Notes under the pieces: generated by a model
What the model was told of the DNA's origin: nothing
The model's database searches: none
The model's input: the letters and a program-made list of their open reading frames with translations, nothing else
From: Odiellus spinosus
Taxonomy: Eukaryota > Arthropoda > Arachnida > Opiliones > Phalangiidae
Length of the DNA: 64,000 bases
Reading direction: 5' to 3'
Assembly: GCA_963920705.1 (NCBI GenBank)
Contig: OY987236.1
Location: 13,282,886-13,346,885 of the forward strand
Made by a program: the position numbers and the translations under genes
Shown here: positions 11,203 through 23,900 of the stretch, piece by piece
Layout: the number at the start of each line of letters is the position of its first letter
Numbering within the stretch: the stretch's first letter is position 1

Positions 11203-12530
11203 TATGACGTCATTAAAACTTCTTTAGTACAGGTACAAGTCCCAATTAAACTATTTCTTTTCATCATGATGTCATATTGATTAAAATCTTAACCGAATTT
11301 ATCTTATAAAAGCGATAAAACGAGAGATTTTTGATTGAATCTCCGAAAATTGTTGTTTTAACTCTTACGCAGTTTGAATTAGCTACAGCGCATGCCTGAT
11401 TAGGTGAAAACATAGAGTGGAAGGGGGAACGGGGAATTCACTAGAGTGGTTGTTTGGTGGGAAGGGCGGAAAATATTTGATTACCGTCTCGTGGACCTCA
11501 ATTCCGAAAAAGAAAAGAAAAAATAAAATCGAAAAAGTAGATCGAGTATTGAATTAAAAAGAGCTCTACGTATACAACAATCTAAATCTCAATATTTAGT
11601 CTCTCTTAAAGCGCAAGTCTCGCGAAATTATCCGTTTGTTAAAGGGATAATGAAATCTAGTAAAGTGTTATAATTTTAATCGAATATGAGCTTTAAAATA
11701 TTCATAAAATCATCAAAACTCGCCAAAGGATTCAAGTTAATTTAAAGTTAATTTACAAAGCAGAGTAATTTTTCTTACAAAGTACGCGAGGATGGGACGA
11801 GAGACTAATCATGTTTTCCAAGTTTTTACTTGAATAAGTTCTTATATACGCAGACTTTTTATCTTATCTCTGTAAAAGGGATGAGGGAATGTTTCTAATT
11901 CATGCAGAAGCATTTTTAATATTATGAAAAAAATATATATAATCTATAGCCCTATTAAAACCATATTATTTCGACTTTCATTAACTGCCGTTTACGATTT
12001 AAAGAATCTTTTAAGAAAAATACGTAAAAATTGAAGAGTTAATGTCGAATGTAGGTGTAGAAAATTCGATCGGCTTCAAAAAATCGTAAGTAGAGTTTAA
12101 GGGCGACTTAATTTAATGGTACTCAAGAAGTTGGACTTGGATATAAACGAAAAACGGTTTTTAAAAGGCTATACAAGTGCACGGGCCGGTTATTAAGAAG
12201 TAGGCCCGGGCCTCATTCAATAAGATATTTTCTGATAAGATTTTTTATTTTTTTTTTTTTTTTTTTTTTATAATTCTCTTTCACGCCGGTATCTGGTCTA
12301 TTTAACGGTCATCCATGCTGGATTTTCACTTTTTTTCTTCTTCCCCTAAATTCTTGATTCATTGCGCAATTTTTACCGATGACCCTTCTAACTCATTTTT
12401 TTGAGGTTAAGTTGTTAATCAATTGGTGAGGGCGAGCGGTGAGGGTGGCATTTCTTAGGGCTAAATTGCTTTAACTTGGTTTTTTGAATTGAAACTGTAC
12501 AAAATAATATACTGAATCTATAGAGGTTTG

Positions 12531-12917
12531 AAAGGGAGAATGCAACCTAACAACAAATGATTTTTTATCGATTCCTTATCGTTTAAATAGGTCTAATCCA
12601 ACAGTAAAAAGATTTACAAACAAATATTAAACTATAAATAAATTTAAAACTTACCATCAAAATAGGCTTAGCTGGATTCATGGAGATATCCTGGATTCCC
12701 CATATAAGAGCCATCGATCAATGCCATTGGTCGCCAGTCCTTATATGGGAAGGTCGGGTTATCTCCATGAATCCAGTTAAGCCTATTTTCCATGTAAGTT
12801 TTAAATTTATTTCTAGTTTAATATTTGTTTTTAAATTATTTTTACTGTTGGATTAGGACTATTTAACCGATAAGGGATCGATAAAAAATCGCTTGTTTTA
12901 GGTTGCATTCTCCCTTT
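12531..12917. mobile_element. MITE family A, full copy
   Basis: Left terminus AAAGGGAGAATGCAACCTAA, right terminus TTGCATTCTCCCTTTAA. The right flank is TTAA and the left flank is a one-base variant (TGAA). Both arms preserve the ATG-containing segment followed by GTAAGT facing outward. The core carries CATTGATCGATGGCTCTTAT-type and GACCAATGGC-type pairs that can fold back. Confidence 0.9.
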
Positions 12918-13668
12918 AATAGGACTGCTATATGATTACTATAATCTTAGGTCAAAATTAAAATGACTTATTTGATTTTGACGTCGAATCTATTTTTCAA
13001 CTAAAGAACAGCTGTCGAAATTATTATGTGTATGAGAATATATAGATCGAAAGGTTTTTTGATTGGTCTATACGAAAATAATATAAATATTTTTACCCCA
13101 TAATTATGAATATAAAAATGATTTGAAATTAAAAAAAAAAAAAAAGATTCATGTTTATGCGATGTTTTAGATGTCAGTAAAAGTGCTTAATAGAATTTGA
13201 CACAATTTTCCCAAAATTTAGTTGTTCGTTGATGATCTTAGCCCTTAAATTCTGTATAAAAAAATAATAATAACAACATTTTTGATAATAATAATATTAT
13301 AATAATTGGAACAGGTTTTTGAAAGTTCATAAACTTCATAGCCATGCTGAAATGCGCCCTTAAATGTTTTTTCAATAAAAAAGATACAAAGATTTAAACT
13401 AGGCTTTGTAGCTCTTTTATAATTTGAATCATTTCTTATATTCAGAAAACATTTAATTTTTTTTAGTTTTTTTAGATCCAATCCAATTTTTTTTTATTTA
13501 AAAGATACTTTTGCAAAAATAATTAAAGGAAGCTTAAATTATAACTTGAAAATCTCACAACCCAATTAATTTTTTCATGGATTCTTTAAAATTAAATTAA
13601 TAATTTAATTTAATTAAATGTAGCCTCCTGATTCTTTTACACATTTTTAAAAAATATTTCAACAAGAA

Positions 13669-13708
<40 letters not shown>

Positions 13709-13875
13709 CTTAATTAGGCTTAGGAATTGAGTTTAAATTTTAGCAAAGTTACCTCTGAACCAATCGGAGCCAAGAGCCAATCCCGCTCTAGAACCGCTTC
13801 TAAACGTTACAAGCCTTGGCTTAAATTTAATATTTGATTTAGATTTTAACTTAAAATTTATCTTCGATTGAAGAT

Positions 13876-14289
13876 AAAAAGGGCTTCACCAGTTAATAAA
13901 TTCCGTTAATTTTGATGATAATTTAAATAGGCCTAATCCACCAGTAAAAAATTTACAAATGAATATTAAACTAGAAATAAATTTAAAACTTACCCAGAAA
14001 ATAGGCTTAGCTGGATTCTTGGAGATATCCTGAACTACCCGTATAAGCACTAGCGACCAATGACATTGATCATGAAATCCTGCATTCCCCATATAAGAGC
14101 CATCGATCAATGTCATTGGTCGCCAGTCCTTATATGGGTAGGTCCTAGCTAAGCCTATTTTCCTGGTAAGTTTGAAATTTCTTTCTAGTTTAATATTTGT
14201 TTTGTATTTTTTTTTCCTGTTTTATTAGGCCTATTTAAACGATAAGGAATCGATTAAAAACACTAGTTTTTAGTTTGCATTCTCCTTTT
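13876..14289. mobile_element. MITE family A, degraded left end
   Basis: The right terminus (TTTGCATTCTCCTTTT) and both inner arms are clear. The outer left end is diverged, so its boundary is approximate. The GTAAGT motif is kept in both arms (GGGTAAGTTTT and GGTAAGTTTG). Confidence 0.75.
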
Positions 14290-15173
14290 CAAACAGAAGT
14301 CCCACCCTACAAAATTTTAAATTTTTTATTTAGATTAGATGATGCCCTGAAAAATAATGAGGTGTGAAATTATAATAATAATAAAAACCATAGAATTTTA
14401 ATAGTTTCAAAATTAACGTAAGTAAAACTAGATTTAATTCAAATCGTAAGATTCTTAGTAAGCACTAAGCAGCATTGAAATAAAAAGTCAATTTCTACGC
14501 ATGCTCCTGCCTTACGCAAAAAAATTAAAAAAAACTAACCGTTAAGAGACAAATAATTAGCCCATTTACAATTAAAGCAATTAAAGCATGAGGTAGAATA
14601 TTGTATATAGAGGGAGAAAATATGAAACGAAGAAAAAAAATGGTGTTTCCAGGTCTGGGAGAAAAACTTAAATTGGGCATTATCTATGACAAAGTTATTT
14701 AATAGGCCGTATATAAGTCGAAAAAATTTTGAACCAAATTATACCCGGGTGTTTGAGTATGTTTTTAACAATGCTAATTGTAATTTTTATCCCCTTTTTT
14801 TTGCAAATTTAGTTTTGGGTGCGTGTTCTGGGCCTTTTGTCCAAAATGATTTGATATTTTAATAATTAAATAATTGTTACGTTCAAATATCTACAACCGA
14901 AAATCACTAGGGTTAATTATATCCAAATATCGTTTTCTAGTTGATAATATACTTATGCTCTTTTACATATGTTCTAACCTTAGTTAACATTAGCGAACAT
15001 TCTTATTGAACCTATATACCTATCAGGGGTAAGAATAATGGAAATAGGTCTTAATTTCCAAGTAGGATTCTAAAAAAGTACTTATTTTTTCGGAATTTAA
15101 CTTTATCAGATATTTTTTTTTTTTTTTTGTACTATAAATAATATACTTCATGGTCTAAGAAAAAAAAATTTAA

Positions 15174-15615
15174 AGGGAGGATGCAACCTAAAACAAAAAA
15201 GATTTTTTTCTATTGATTCCTTATCGTTTAAATAGGCCTAATCCATCAATAAACAAAATTAAAAATTAATATTAAACTAGAAATAAATTTAAAATTTACC
15301 CGGAAAATAGGCTTAGCTGGATTCTTTGGAGATCACCTGAACTCCCCACATAAGGACTAGCGACCAATATGACATTTATCGATGGCTTCTATATGGGGGA
15401 TGCAGGATCTCCATGATCAATATCATTGGTCGCTAGTCATTATACGGGGAGTTCAGGATATCTCCATGAATAACGCTAAGCATATTTTGATGGTAAGTTT
15501 TAAATTTATTTCCAGTTTAATATTTGTTTGTAAGTTTTTTTACCGATGGACTAGGACTATTTAAACGATAAGGAATCGATAAAAAAATCACTTATTGTTA
15601 GGTTGAATTCTCCCT
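15174..15615. mobile_element. MITE family A, full copy with TTAA target duplication
   Basis: TTAA flanks both sides (15170-15173 and 15616-15619). Termini are AGGGAGGATGCAACCTAA and the inverse with one change. The right arm keeps GGTAAGTTTT; in the left arm the motif has become GGTAAATTTT. The right arm and its flank were later duplicated in tandem (15656-15853). Confidence 0.9.
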
Positions 15616-15853
15616 TTAAATCAACGGCATTATTATCCTAAAATGTAATGTAATATTCAGGATATCTCCATGAATAACGCTAAGCATATTTTGATGGTAA
15701 GTTTTAAATTTATTTCCAGTTTAATATTTGTTTGTAAGTTTTTTTACCGATGGACTAGGACTATTTAAACGATAAGGAATCGATAAAAAAATCACTTATT
15801 GTTAGGTTGAATTCTCCCTTTAAATCAACGGCATTATTATCCTAAAATGTAAT
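15452..15853. repeat. 204-bp tandem duplication of a MITE right arm plus flank
   Basis: The sequence from TTCAGGATATCTCC at 15452 through CCTAAAATGTAAT recurs from 15656 at a constant offset of 204 bp. I saw no difference between the copies over about 195 bp, so the event is recent or an assembly artefact. Confidence 0.9.
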
Positions 15854-16817
15854 ATTAAATTATTATAAATTCGTAATTATGAACGATAATTAATGAGTTG
15901 ATTCGAATAGAAACTGTAAACTATTCAATAAGTTCTTGCCTATTCAATGAATATGTTTTTATTGCTATTCTAATCAACATCAACGCCTGTAGAAATGTTC
16001 TCTCCTTCAAATACTTTTGGTTATACTAAGGTATCATTATATGCTAGCGGATTTACCGGTTCCATCAGTAATAATTCGCTAATGGAAGTTTCAAGTACCT
16101 TTTTACATTTTATACTGCATTGGGGTGGGGGTCTTTTTCTGAGGGAAACACTTATTACGTTTAGTCAGGTTCTTTTAACTTATACACCTACTCTTGTTTA
16201 AACTCTTGTGGAAACTTCCTGTAGATGTCACTCTCTACGCTGTAAAGCCTGTAAAATGTCTTAATATCGACAAGCTCGAGAGCTTAGTTAAGACGAGTTT
16301 TCACTTCGTTTCCTTGAAATCGAATTTTTGTCGCGAGTAAAAAAATAAAATTAATATATTAATATTTAATTTAATGTAATTTTGAGAGATATACTAGTAT
16401 TATACTGTCAAAATAACTTGATTTAAATATATCTAGACCGTTAGAATATAATTTAAAATATTACTAAAACTTACCAAAAGTTTCACGGTAATTTAAAGTT
16501 AATTACCGTTAATTGATAGGTCTAATGTAATTTCATTTTAAAACTTATTCTATATATACAAGTTCAGGAAATACTATGATCAGTTCTAGCCTTAATGAAG
16601 GGATTTAAATTCACTTATAATTTTTCAACGTTCACCTAATCTTATTGGCAAGAGCTCTTGAAATAACGTTGCTGACGTGAGCGGCAAAATCGTATTTGGT
16701 TGCCCCGTTTACGACCCAGTCGGAGGAAAATAAAACCCACCTCATCTTTCGTACCCTTTCCCATAGAAAGAAGCCGTGAACTATGACACGCACTCACTAA
16801 AGCCAGAAAAATATTCC

Positions 16818-16893
16818 TTCATTCTGTTCACACTAGAGATTTTTAAAACTTTTTGAAAACGGTCGCAAAGTGTTAAGTGTGAACGTAGCTTAA
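16818..16893. mobile_element. MITE family F, short fragment
   Basis: It has CTGTTCACACTAGAGATTTT at one end and AAGTGTGAACGTAGCTTAAG at the other. The same ends bound the larger element at 24546-24841. The interior is only about 40 bp. Confidence 0.55.
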
Positions 16894-17483
16894 GACTCAA
16901 AGGAAAGATTGAGCATAATAAATGAAAACGCGTCTTAATAGAGATTATTGAACTTTTTAAAGCAATAACCAAGTTTTTGGTCGATCGTTTAAAATTTTTC
17001 GCTCGTGCTGCTTAGCCAAATTACCAAAGACTTCTTTCCAACGAGCGAGGAAAGTTTATAAATCCCAGGAGCAGAGGAAAGGGCACGAAGATGGATAATT
17101 CCAACCTCTGCAGCTCGGGGATTATTAGCATTTAATAGCTTTAAAACGACCGCGAAGCCACACGAATTACAAAGAGGCCAAATATTAATTTAGAAAAAAT
17201 GGTTTTTAAATTACGCTATGATCACTTCACACACGCTTTATTATGTAAATTTAATTCTAATTAGCATAAAGAGTTTAGGGATGATAATGAAGTATATATA
17301 AAGGCCTGTTTCGTAAAGTTTTAAATTTATTAGCTTAAAATTTGAAGAAACGTGTTGTTCAATAAAGGTTCGTATGAAGGGATCTTACTAGACTCTGAAA
17401 TTGAGATATTTTTAATCGATTCCAACTGTTAAAATATCCATTAAATCATTATTAAATATCATCAAACGTTTCGCAGTAATATC

Positions 17484-17619
17484 GACAACTTCGATTAGAA
17501 ATACACCTCCTGGCAACGAATTTAAGTATTATGTAAACATCATTTACCAGTCGAATCTCTTAAAGTTTACGTAGTATTTCAGTTCGTTGCCAGGGGGCGC
17601 ATTTGTACTTGAAGTTGTC
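17484..17619. mobile_element. 136-bp inverted-repeat element (MITE)
   Basis: GACAACTTC and GAAGTTGTC form the ends. Inside, CTCCTGGCAACGAA pairs with TTCGTTGCCAGGGG, and TATTATGTAAAC with GTTTACGTAGTA. The arms are about 55 bp, leaving a small core. Both flanks include TAT, but no clean duplication is visible. Confidence 0.8.
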
Positions 17620-17664
17620 TATTCATTAATTTTGCGAACTTGAACCACTAAGCCTAATTCTCCG

Positions 17665-17770
17665 ATTACAGCCTTTGGTAACGCTAAATACGTACTTAGT
17701 TACCTAATCTATATAATACAGTCAAGCTTCTAGCTTTTGCACCGATTTCATGAAGTGATCAGCCATTCAT
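17665..17770 (+). repeat. Dispersed repeat family D, copy 2
   Basis: Contains ACAGCCTTTGGTAACGCTAA, TACGTACTTAGTTACC and TACAGTCAAGCTTCTAGC, in the same order as in the copy at 47140-47250. Confidence 0.55.
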
Positions 17771-19890
17771 GTAACATGCACGTTGTAGCCCAATTTCATT
17801 AAATACTTTTTTTGATTTACGAACTATTTCAAGGGCGAACTATTTCCCTATAATTTAATTTGTAGGCTTCTAAAATACCCTAAAATTGTAACTTGGTCCT
17901 AAAGTACCATTTTTTTCTATAATTCGAGATAATATATCAATATTCTAAATTTTTCCACTTTCGGTGGGTTAAAATATTAAAATTTCTTGTAATTTTGTAT
18001 TTAAATCTTCAATTTTTTGCTTGGTACCGAATTTCGCACAGAGAATTTCGGAAAAAAATTGGTCGAGTTTGAATAATGTTTTTAGTCATATTTCTTCTCA
18101 TTCTTTACATTTCATTGGCCCTTTAGTTTTGTTATCGCGTAGTGCACCTTGAAAAAATAATTCAAAATACCCTTCTGCTTCTTTGACTGAAACTACCAGC
18201 ACGTGTAGGTTTTACAAAGAAATAAATCTGGGTAAAATATGCTAAAGAATTGTAACCAAATATTTAAGCGAGGGATATAGTGGTCAAGATTTCCACTTTT
18301 TCATTGTGACCCCATATATCCTTCTGGCTATAATCCTCGAAGTAAGGGTGCTCCGTTTTCTACATAAAAACCACTTAATATCGGTGCAAGATACGGCGTA
18401 TCGATACACAACGTTAAATACCATAAATAATAAAGTAGTTCGCCTCTTCTTGGATATGTCAAAATGGTCGGTCAACAGTTGTTTGACCCCTTTCCCACCT
18501 TTGATACCACACCGGGTAATATCTTGATCCCTTAATTTCGAAACGGTTTCACCGGAACGAGGACATAAATCTCTTCTTTGTAGCTGGCCAACCGAAAATA
18601 GAAAAATTCTCCCACTTTCTGCTAAAAATTGCATACTTTTACTAGATATTTGCACATTGTGTATTTGTGTGTAGTTTGCGTAGCGAATGTTTAGAATTGG
18701 TTTGGTGAGGGTTTTAAAGTGCAAGCCTTTAGACAATTTTCGTTTTTTAAATTAAATATGAATCCAGATTATAGTTACGCTCTGCCGGAGGTTTGCGGAT
18801 TTCTTTTTCAAAATTAGGCTTATTTTCTTTAAACTAGGTTGTAGATATATAGATTAGTTAGGTAAGGTTCGTTGATTTAGTTTGCAAATTATCTCCGACC
18901 AAATTTGGTTTTCCAAATTCCTTTGGGTAAACTAGGAGGTTGTGGATATATGCTTTAGGCAATATTCGTAGGTTATTGCTAATATGCATAGTTAGCAACT
19001 CAGCTTGGACTGCTTTGCCAACAGGATCTATGTAATTAGTATTTAACTACATTTATAAATTATTATTTTGATGTTCTTCAGTTTTTATTGTTCGATTTTT
19101 GTAATTATTGTTGGCCAAATGTTCTTACCGAATTAATTTTTATTCTAGCTAATGGTGTTCGCGGCAGGGTTGAGTTGAGTAGTTTAACACTGTTTGTGGC
19201 CAATAATTTACGCTGTTAAAAAAATCAGGTTCTACTATAGTTGATTTAGTGTATAACACTGGGCAAAAGTGAAGCTTTTTTGAAGCCAATGGTTTCTCAC
19301 TAATATGCTTGTTTGCAGTACCTATTTATAAGGTTTCTTCGAACCTTGCATGCTTACGATACCCAAAGTTCATGGTTAATTTCGTGAGACGTGTCCTTGA
19401 AATGGACCCACGCGTTGTTAATATAGCCACTGCGCGCCGTGTGTAGATATAAAATTGTTCCCTGTACATAGGTGTATAGCTATATGCCTACCGATAAAGG
19501 AAAATGTATTGTATTTCGCGTATTTTAAAACGGGGTTTTACAGTATGGATTACCACTTTTTGACTGCGCCCCTCACAATGACGATTCGTCTAACGGAGGA
19601 TTTATTTTTGACCAAATTTATCAATGGGTGTAGTAGGTGTATGCCGTATTTTTTCGGGATTTTTTTCTTCTTTTCAAAGGGATAGCAAAGCGTCTAAAAT
19701 CCAATTCTTTGGAACTTAATGCATGTTATTGACCTTAAACAGACTGAACATTTTAAAAGAACTAAACTATAATTTAATAATAATTTAAAAAGCTTTAATT
19801 GGAAACCGATATTAATTAATAAACACACCTCTACTCGATATTCAAAGTTGCGCCCAACGACTTTGAGTAATTACATTTAAGGCGGAAGTT

Positions 19891-19990
19891 TTCTAGAATT
19901 TTCCTGACCTTTCTAGAACTTTCAAGCCCTTTCCAGAATTTTATAGACTTCTCCAGACTTTTCTGGAAACTTGTAGAATATTCTCGAGAA
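19891..19990. repeat. 20-bp tandem repeat with heat-shock-element geometry
   Basis: Five units start at 19891, 19911, 19931, 19951 and 19971. The first two each contain a perfect TTC-NN-GAA-NN-TTC triplet (TTCTAGAATTTTC, TTCTAGAACTTTC), the three-unit form that heat shock factor binds. The others are one or two bases off, and TTCTGGAAACTTG lies at 19961. No chaperone gene or coding exon was found within several kilobases, so the array may be a chance minisatellite. Confidence 0.65.
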
Positions 19991-20036
19991 AGTTACGAAC
20001 TTACACACGTACGGACATTGTAAATTAATAGTGTTT

Positions 20037-20400
20037 GATTAGTCTTTTTGGGAGATATTTTAGAGATTAGTCTTATTGGAAGATTTTAGAGATTAGTCTT
20101 ATTTGAAGATATTTTAGAGACTAGTCTTATTTGAAGATATTTTAGAGACTAGTCTTATTTGAAGATATTTTAGAGACTAGTCTTATTGCGAGATATTTTA
20201 GGGATTAGTCTTATTGAGAGATATTTTAGGGATTAGTCTTATTGGGATGTATTTTAGAGATTAGTATTATTGGGATGTATTTTAGAGATTAGTCATTTGG
20301 CGATATTTTAGAGATTAGTCTCATTGGGCGATACTTTAGAGATTAGTTTAATCGGGCGATACTTTAGAGATTAGTCGTATTGGGAGTTATTTTGAGATTT
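20037..20400. repeat. About 29-bp tandem repeat, 12 or so copies
   Basis: Repeats of GATTAGTCTTATTGGGAGAT plus ATTTTAGA, with ACTAG, GGGATGTAT and GGGCGATAC variants grouped in adjacent units. Confidence 0.9.
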
Positions 20401-20625
20401 GAAAACTCTTAAATTGGAAGAGATTTTTGGATTTGAAAATTCATATCATGAGAAATTTTAGAAATAAGGCTTAGAGATTTAAATATTTTCCAAGATTTTA
20501 TCAAAGTGTGCAACATTATTATGCTATGATTCCAATGTTGTGTTCCTAACATCGTTAAATTAAAATTATAGAAAGAAATACGTTTCGCCATATGATTGAT
20601 GCATACAAATCAATCTTAAAAGAAT

Positions 20626-20717
20626 AATCTAGTTTTATAAGAGTATTTTAAAGGGAGTATAACCTCCTATCATTTGGGTGTTATACTTCATTTAAAATAC
20701 TCTTATAAAACTAGATT
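20626..20717. repeat. Near-perfect 92-nt hairpin
   Basis: The arm at 20626-20652 (AATCTAGTTTTATAAGAGTA then TTTTAAA) is exactly inverted at 20691-20717. The stem continues 11 bp inward with two mismatches, leaving a 16-nt loop. TTTAAAGGGAG in the left arm resembles the Kolobok-type terminus seen elsewhere, so this may be a minimal foldback MITE. Confidence 0.85.
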
Positions 20718-21145
20718 TTTCTTTTCATAAATCTCTACAGAACATCCAATCATTCGAGCCATATGCGCGCTAAATCATCCAGCATATACAATTCCATCAC
20801 TTCCACCCCCATCGTGGACGAAACCCTAAATAAACAGTCATCCGAGCGTATAAATGTATCAAAGTGATCACCTATATTTAGCTGCGGGCCTTCAAAATGT
20901 CCAACTGTCCGAAAAACTATTTTTAAAAGCCCATTGTCCACCCAGACTCGTAAAGTCCAGACTTCTTTCGCGAAAGAATAACTTTAGGAGTAAAAATTCT
21001 ATTATTTTCTCGCATGATCAAACCTTCACATCGAAATAGTCAACCGGGGTTAAATTAAGTGCTGTCCGAAGAAAAAAAGGGGTTCGGCAGTTCAGGACGA
21101 TCAAAAATACTCCTTTGAACCAGGCGGCCTTATACCAACTCTTAA

Positions 21146-21833
21146 AGGGAGGCTAAACAGGAAAATAAGACATAATTATCGATTCTTTATACTAGATTTT
21201 AAAAATTTGAATTCTAAATTGCTAGAAAAAAACTAGGGCAATGGTAATATACGGTTTACTATGGTTAAATTAATAAAAATAAAAATTAATAATTTAAAAC
21301 TTTTTGAATTAAATTAAAAAGTGAACAAATTGCTATTAAAAAAGGTCAAAGTTTAAAGCTTTAAATCGTCCAGAAGTCTATATTTTTCAATTGTTCGTGC
21401 TTGGCGTCGTTAAGGACATGTTAATTTAATTTTTCATGTCTAATTCATTTTTCACTATCAATGCAAAATCAACAGAATAAGCGTAAATATTAAAATTCCG
21501 ATCCATGGTGCGCCTTAAATACTTAAAATTAATAAAATGGGATAAGATACTTCATGGAATAAACTATAAAATATATAAATGGAATCTATAAAACAATAAA
21601 CTATATTGAAATTAAAATTCAAGAAAGAATAAGTCTATCAGGAAAAACATGTCATTTTTGACGAGTGTGCAAGGGGATTGTTTAGTCATAAATAAGAATT
21701 TTGAAGCATTTGAATTCATACAGTATGTGTTAAATATGCTATGTGAAACTAAATTAAAATACGAACAGGCCTTATATTTGATTTAAATGATCGATTAAAT
21801 TGATAAAAATAATAAATCTCTTCACCCTCTCTT
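21146..21833. mobile_element. 688-bp Kolobok/T2-like element, family B-related
   Basis: TTAA flanks both sides (21142-21145, 21834-21837). The left end AGGGAGGCTAAACAGGAAAA and the inverse right end (AGAGAGGGTGAAGAG) resemble family B. An inner block, including CGTCGTTAAGGACATGTTAA, recurs diverged at 27240-27500. No transposase frame is present, so it is non-autonomous. Confidence 0.7.
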
Positions 21834-23584
21834 TTAAATATTTGAAGAAAGTAAACTACTGAAAAGAGTTTTTGGGACTTATGGAAGAGAACCTATAAAG
21901 GTCGCTAAACGTTTTTGGCACCACTTTGTTCGTTTTTTCAAAGTTAAGAATAAACCACGTTTAAAGGCAGGGATCTTGTAACTTTAAAAGCAATACATCA
22001 GCCTTTTTTCTCAGTCGTTTCTGAGCGTTGACAATATCATATTTGTATTGTTACTGTATCTCCCTGTTTTTTTAAACAAACTTCAAGCTTGCTTCTAGTA
22101 TATTTTATATCCCACCTGCCTATAGATGTTCTTCCAGTAATGGCACGTTGCAATATTTTCCCATACGTAAAAATAATGGTTAAGGCGTATTACTGCCATC
22201 CCTATCTCTATTTTCCGGAACGAAAGGTTCCCGTATACAAATCACTTTTCAAATCTTTCGATCCAATGCCCATTTTTTGTCCTCTTGGAAATATAAAAAT
22301 ATCAAAGTAAACTTGTTACTAAAAAGAAGCTTAAATCTTATATCGTTCAGATACTGGAACTTGAAGTTAATCTTACTCTGTAACGTATATGCCTTAACCC
22401 TTCTAGCACTCTTGACACACGCTCTTAGGATAGTTATAAGTATTTTTGGAGGAATGGGTGGGCAAGGGGGGTTCTAGACCCTTTTCAGACAGAGGGGGTT
22501 TTCTGATTTTGATGGAAGCCCTTGGTGCGGACGACCAATCCATCTTTTTAGGTTCCTTGAGCCATGGTGGGCTTTGTAATAAACGAAGGAGTATATAAGC
22601 ATACAGAGATGATTTGTTATATATTTCCCTCCCATTTTATCTATCTTTATAAATATCAGACGTTATTAGTCAGTGCGAGTTTTCTGTGTAGTTATAAGTT
22701 AGATTGGATTGAAGATATAATGAAAACGAGTTATACGATATTTTTAATCAATTGAAAGAGTTAAAACATTCTTTAAAACATTATTAAAAACTCACCAAAT
22801 GTTTCTCGTTAATTTACAGTTAATTAAGTTGTGATTTTAACCCACTAAGCCTAATTCCATGCTTAGGTACCTTTTTTTTTCAAATTCTGCTGGGCTCATT
22901 CAGTTAAGCTCGCAGTTTTAGCCTGTTTTTGGTACTACCTCACTCAAGATGAGCTCGGGCTCATGGCAATGAAGTGAGCCCCTCACAGATACGACTAACT
23001 GTAACTTAACTTCAAACTCTAGAGGAATTTAATTAATATATTGATTAAAAATAACATATTACTAATCTTCATTATCCCTTTTAATATCTTCGAAATAAAC
23101 CATTAAATAATTACGAGTGGCTTGGATTATATTTCTAGTAAAACGAAAAATTTGTATTCTGACCATTGTCTAGATATATTTATCATTCCTTGACACCAGA
23201 ATTTGCAAACCAAGGCTTAGTTTAAAATCAACGATTTTATGCCTAGTTCTTTACTTATTGAACGCACAAGGTGGTTCGGACTTTATATATACTACCCCAA
23301 TGTATAACGGGTTGTGTGTGAGTCGATTTTAATCGTTGTGCTCAGATTGGAGATCATAGCAGGGTTTCTTTGTTGGTTTAAGGAAATAGGAAGTCTATGT
23401 CATGTTTCGATGAGAGTTTGAGTAAATATTTGGGGGGTTTATATACATTGGTTATCTTTAAGAATATATATTGATCTATATCGAAGTACGTTATGAACCT
23501 TTAATATTGGTAGATCCTATTATATTCCTATTCATATCCATCGAGAAATCAAATGAAATTTAGCTTTTATTTCATTCTTTGGAG

Positions 23585-23615
23585 TTTAACATTGTGTGTT
23601 AATCCGCCAGAGCTT
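23585..23615 (+). repeat. Dispersed motif G, copy 2
   Basis: TTTAACATTGTGTGTTAATC followed by CGCCAGAGCTT. Confidence 0.6.
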
Positions 23616-23780
23616 TCGCTTCTTTGTAAACTGCTTTTGAAGTAAATTATTAGAAGCATATGGAAGAAATGAATGTTGATGAAATCCTTCGAAAAAAAAC
23701 TTTAGGGTTATTAGTGCAATTTCTTCTGTACATTTAAAATGAAAAGGGAACGTTAATAAGGGGAATGTGTAGAAATAAAT

Positions 23781-23900
23781 TGTGCAGACAATAATATCGT
23801 GCAAACAATAATATCGTGCAAACAATAATTCCGTGCAGACAATAATTTCGTGCAGACAATAATTTCGTGCAGACAATAATATCGTGCAGATAATAATATC
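23781..23900. repeat. 18-bp tandem repeat, about 7 copies
   Basis: Unit GTGCAGACAATAATATC, with GCAAAC and ATTTC/ATTCC variants. It produces a short minus-strand frame rich in Cys-Leu-His that is not considered a gene. Confidence 0.9.

Larger units (their letters stand above)
9763..12530. other. Intergenic DNA, no gene seen
   Basis: AT-rich DNA with a family D repeat (10805-10925, inverted) and the best family E MITE (10984-11202). Open frames at 10032-10256, 10324-10542 and 10572-10838 have no recognisable domain. A T tract lies at about 12241-12269. Confidence 0.55.
15854..19890. other. Intergenic DNA, no gene seen
   Basis: AT-rich DNA with a family F fragment (16818-16893), a small inverted-repeat element (17484-17619) and a family D copy (17665-17770). 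A 150-codon minus-strand open frame at 18284-18736 is the longest non-repeat frame here but matches nothing I recognise. It is described under rejected items. Confidence 0.55.

Noticed and set aside
9308-15564. Recurrent frames containing MNPAKPIF and VSFKFISSLIF
   Set aside because: They read through the arms of family A MITEs, past the splice-donor-like site. They are not annotated as genes, though the ATG plus donor is reported as a finding.
18284-18736. 150-codon minus-strand frame, with a GC-richer composition than its flanks
   Set aside because: No domain, conserved motif, splice context or transposon hallmark was recognised. It may be a relic of a gene or element, but I cannot support a call.
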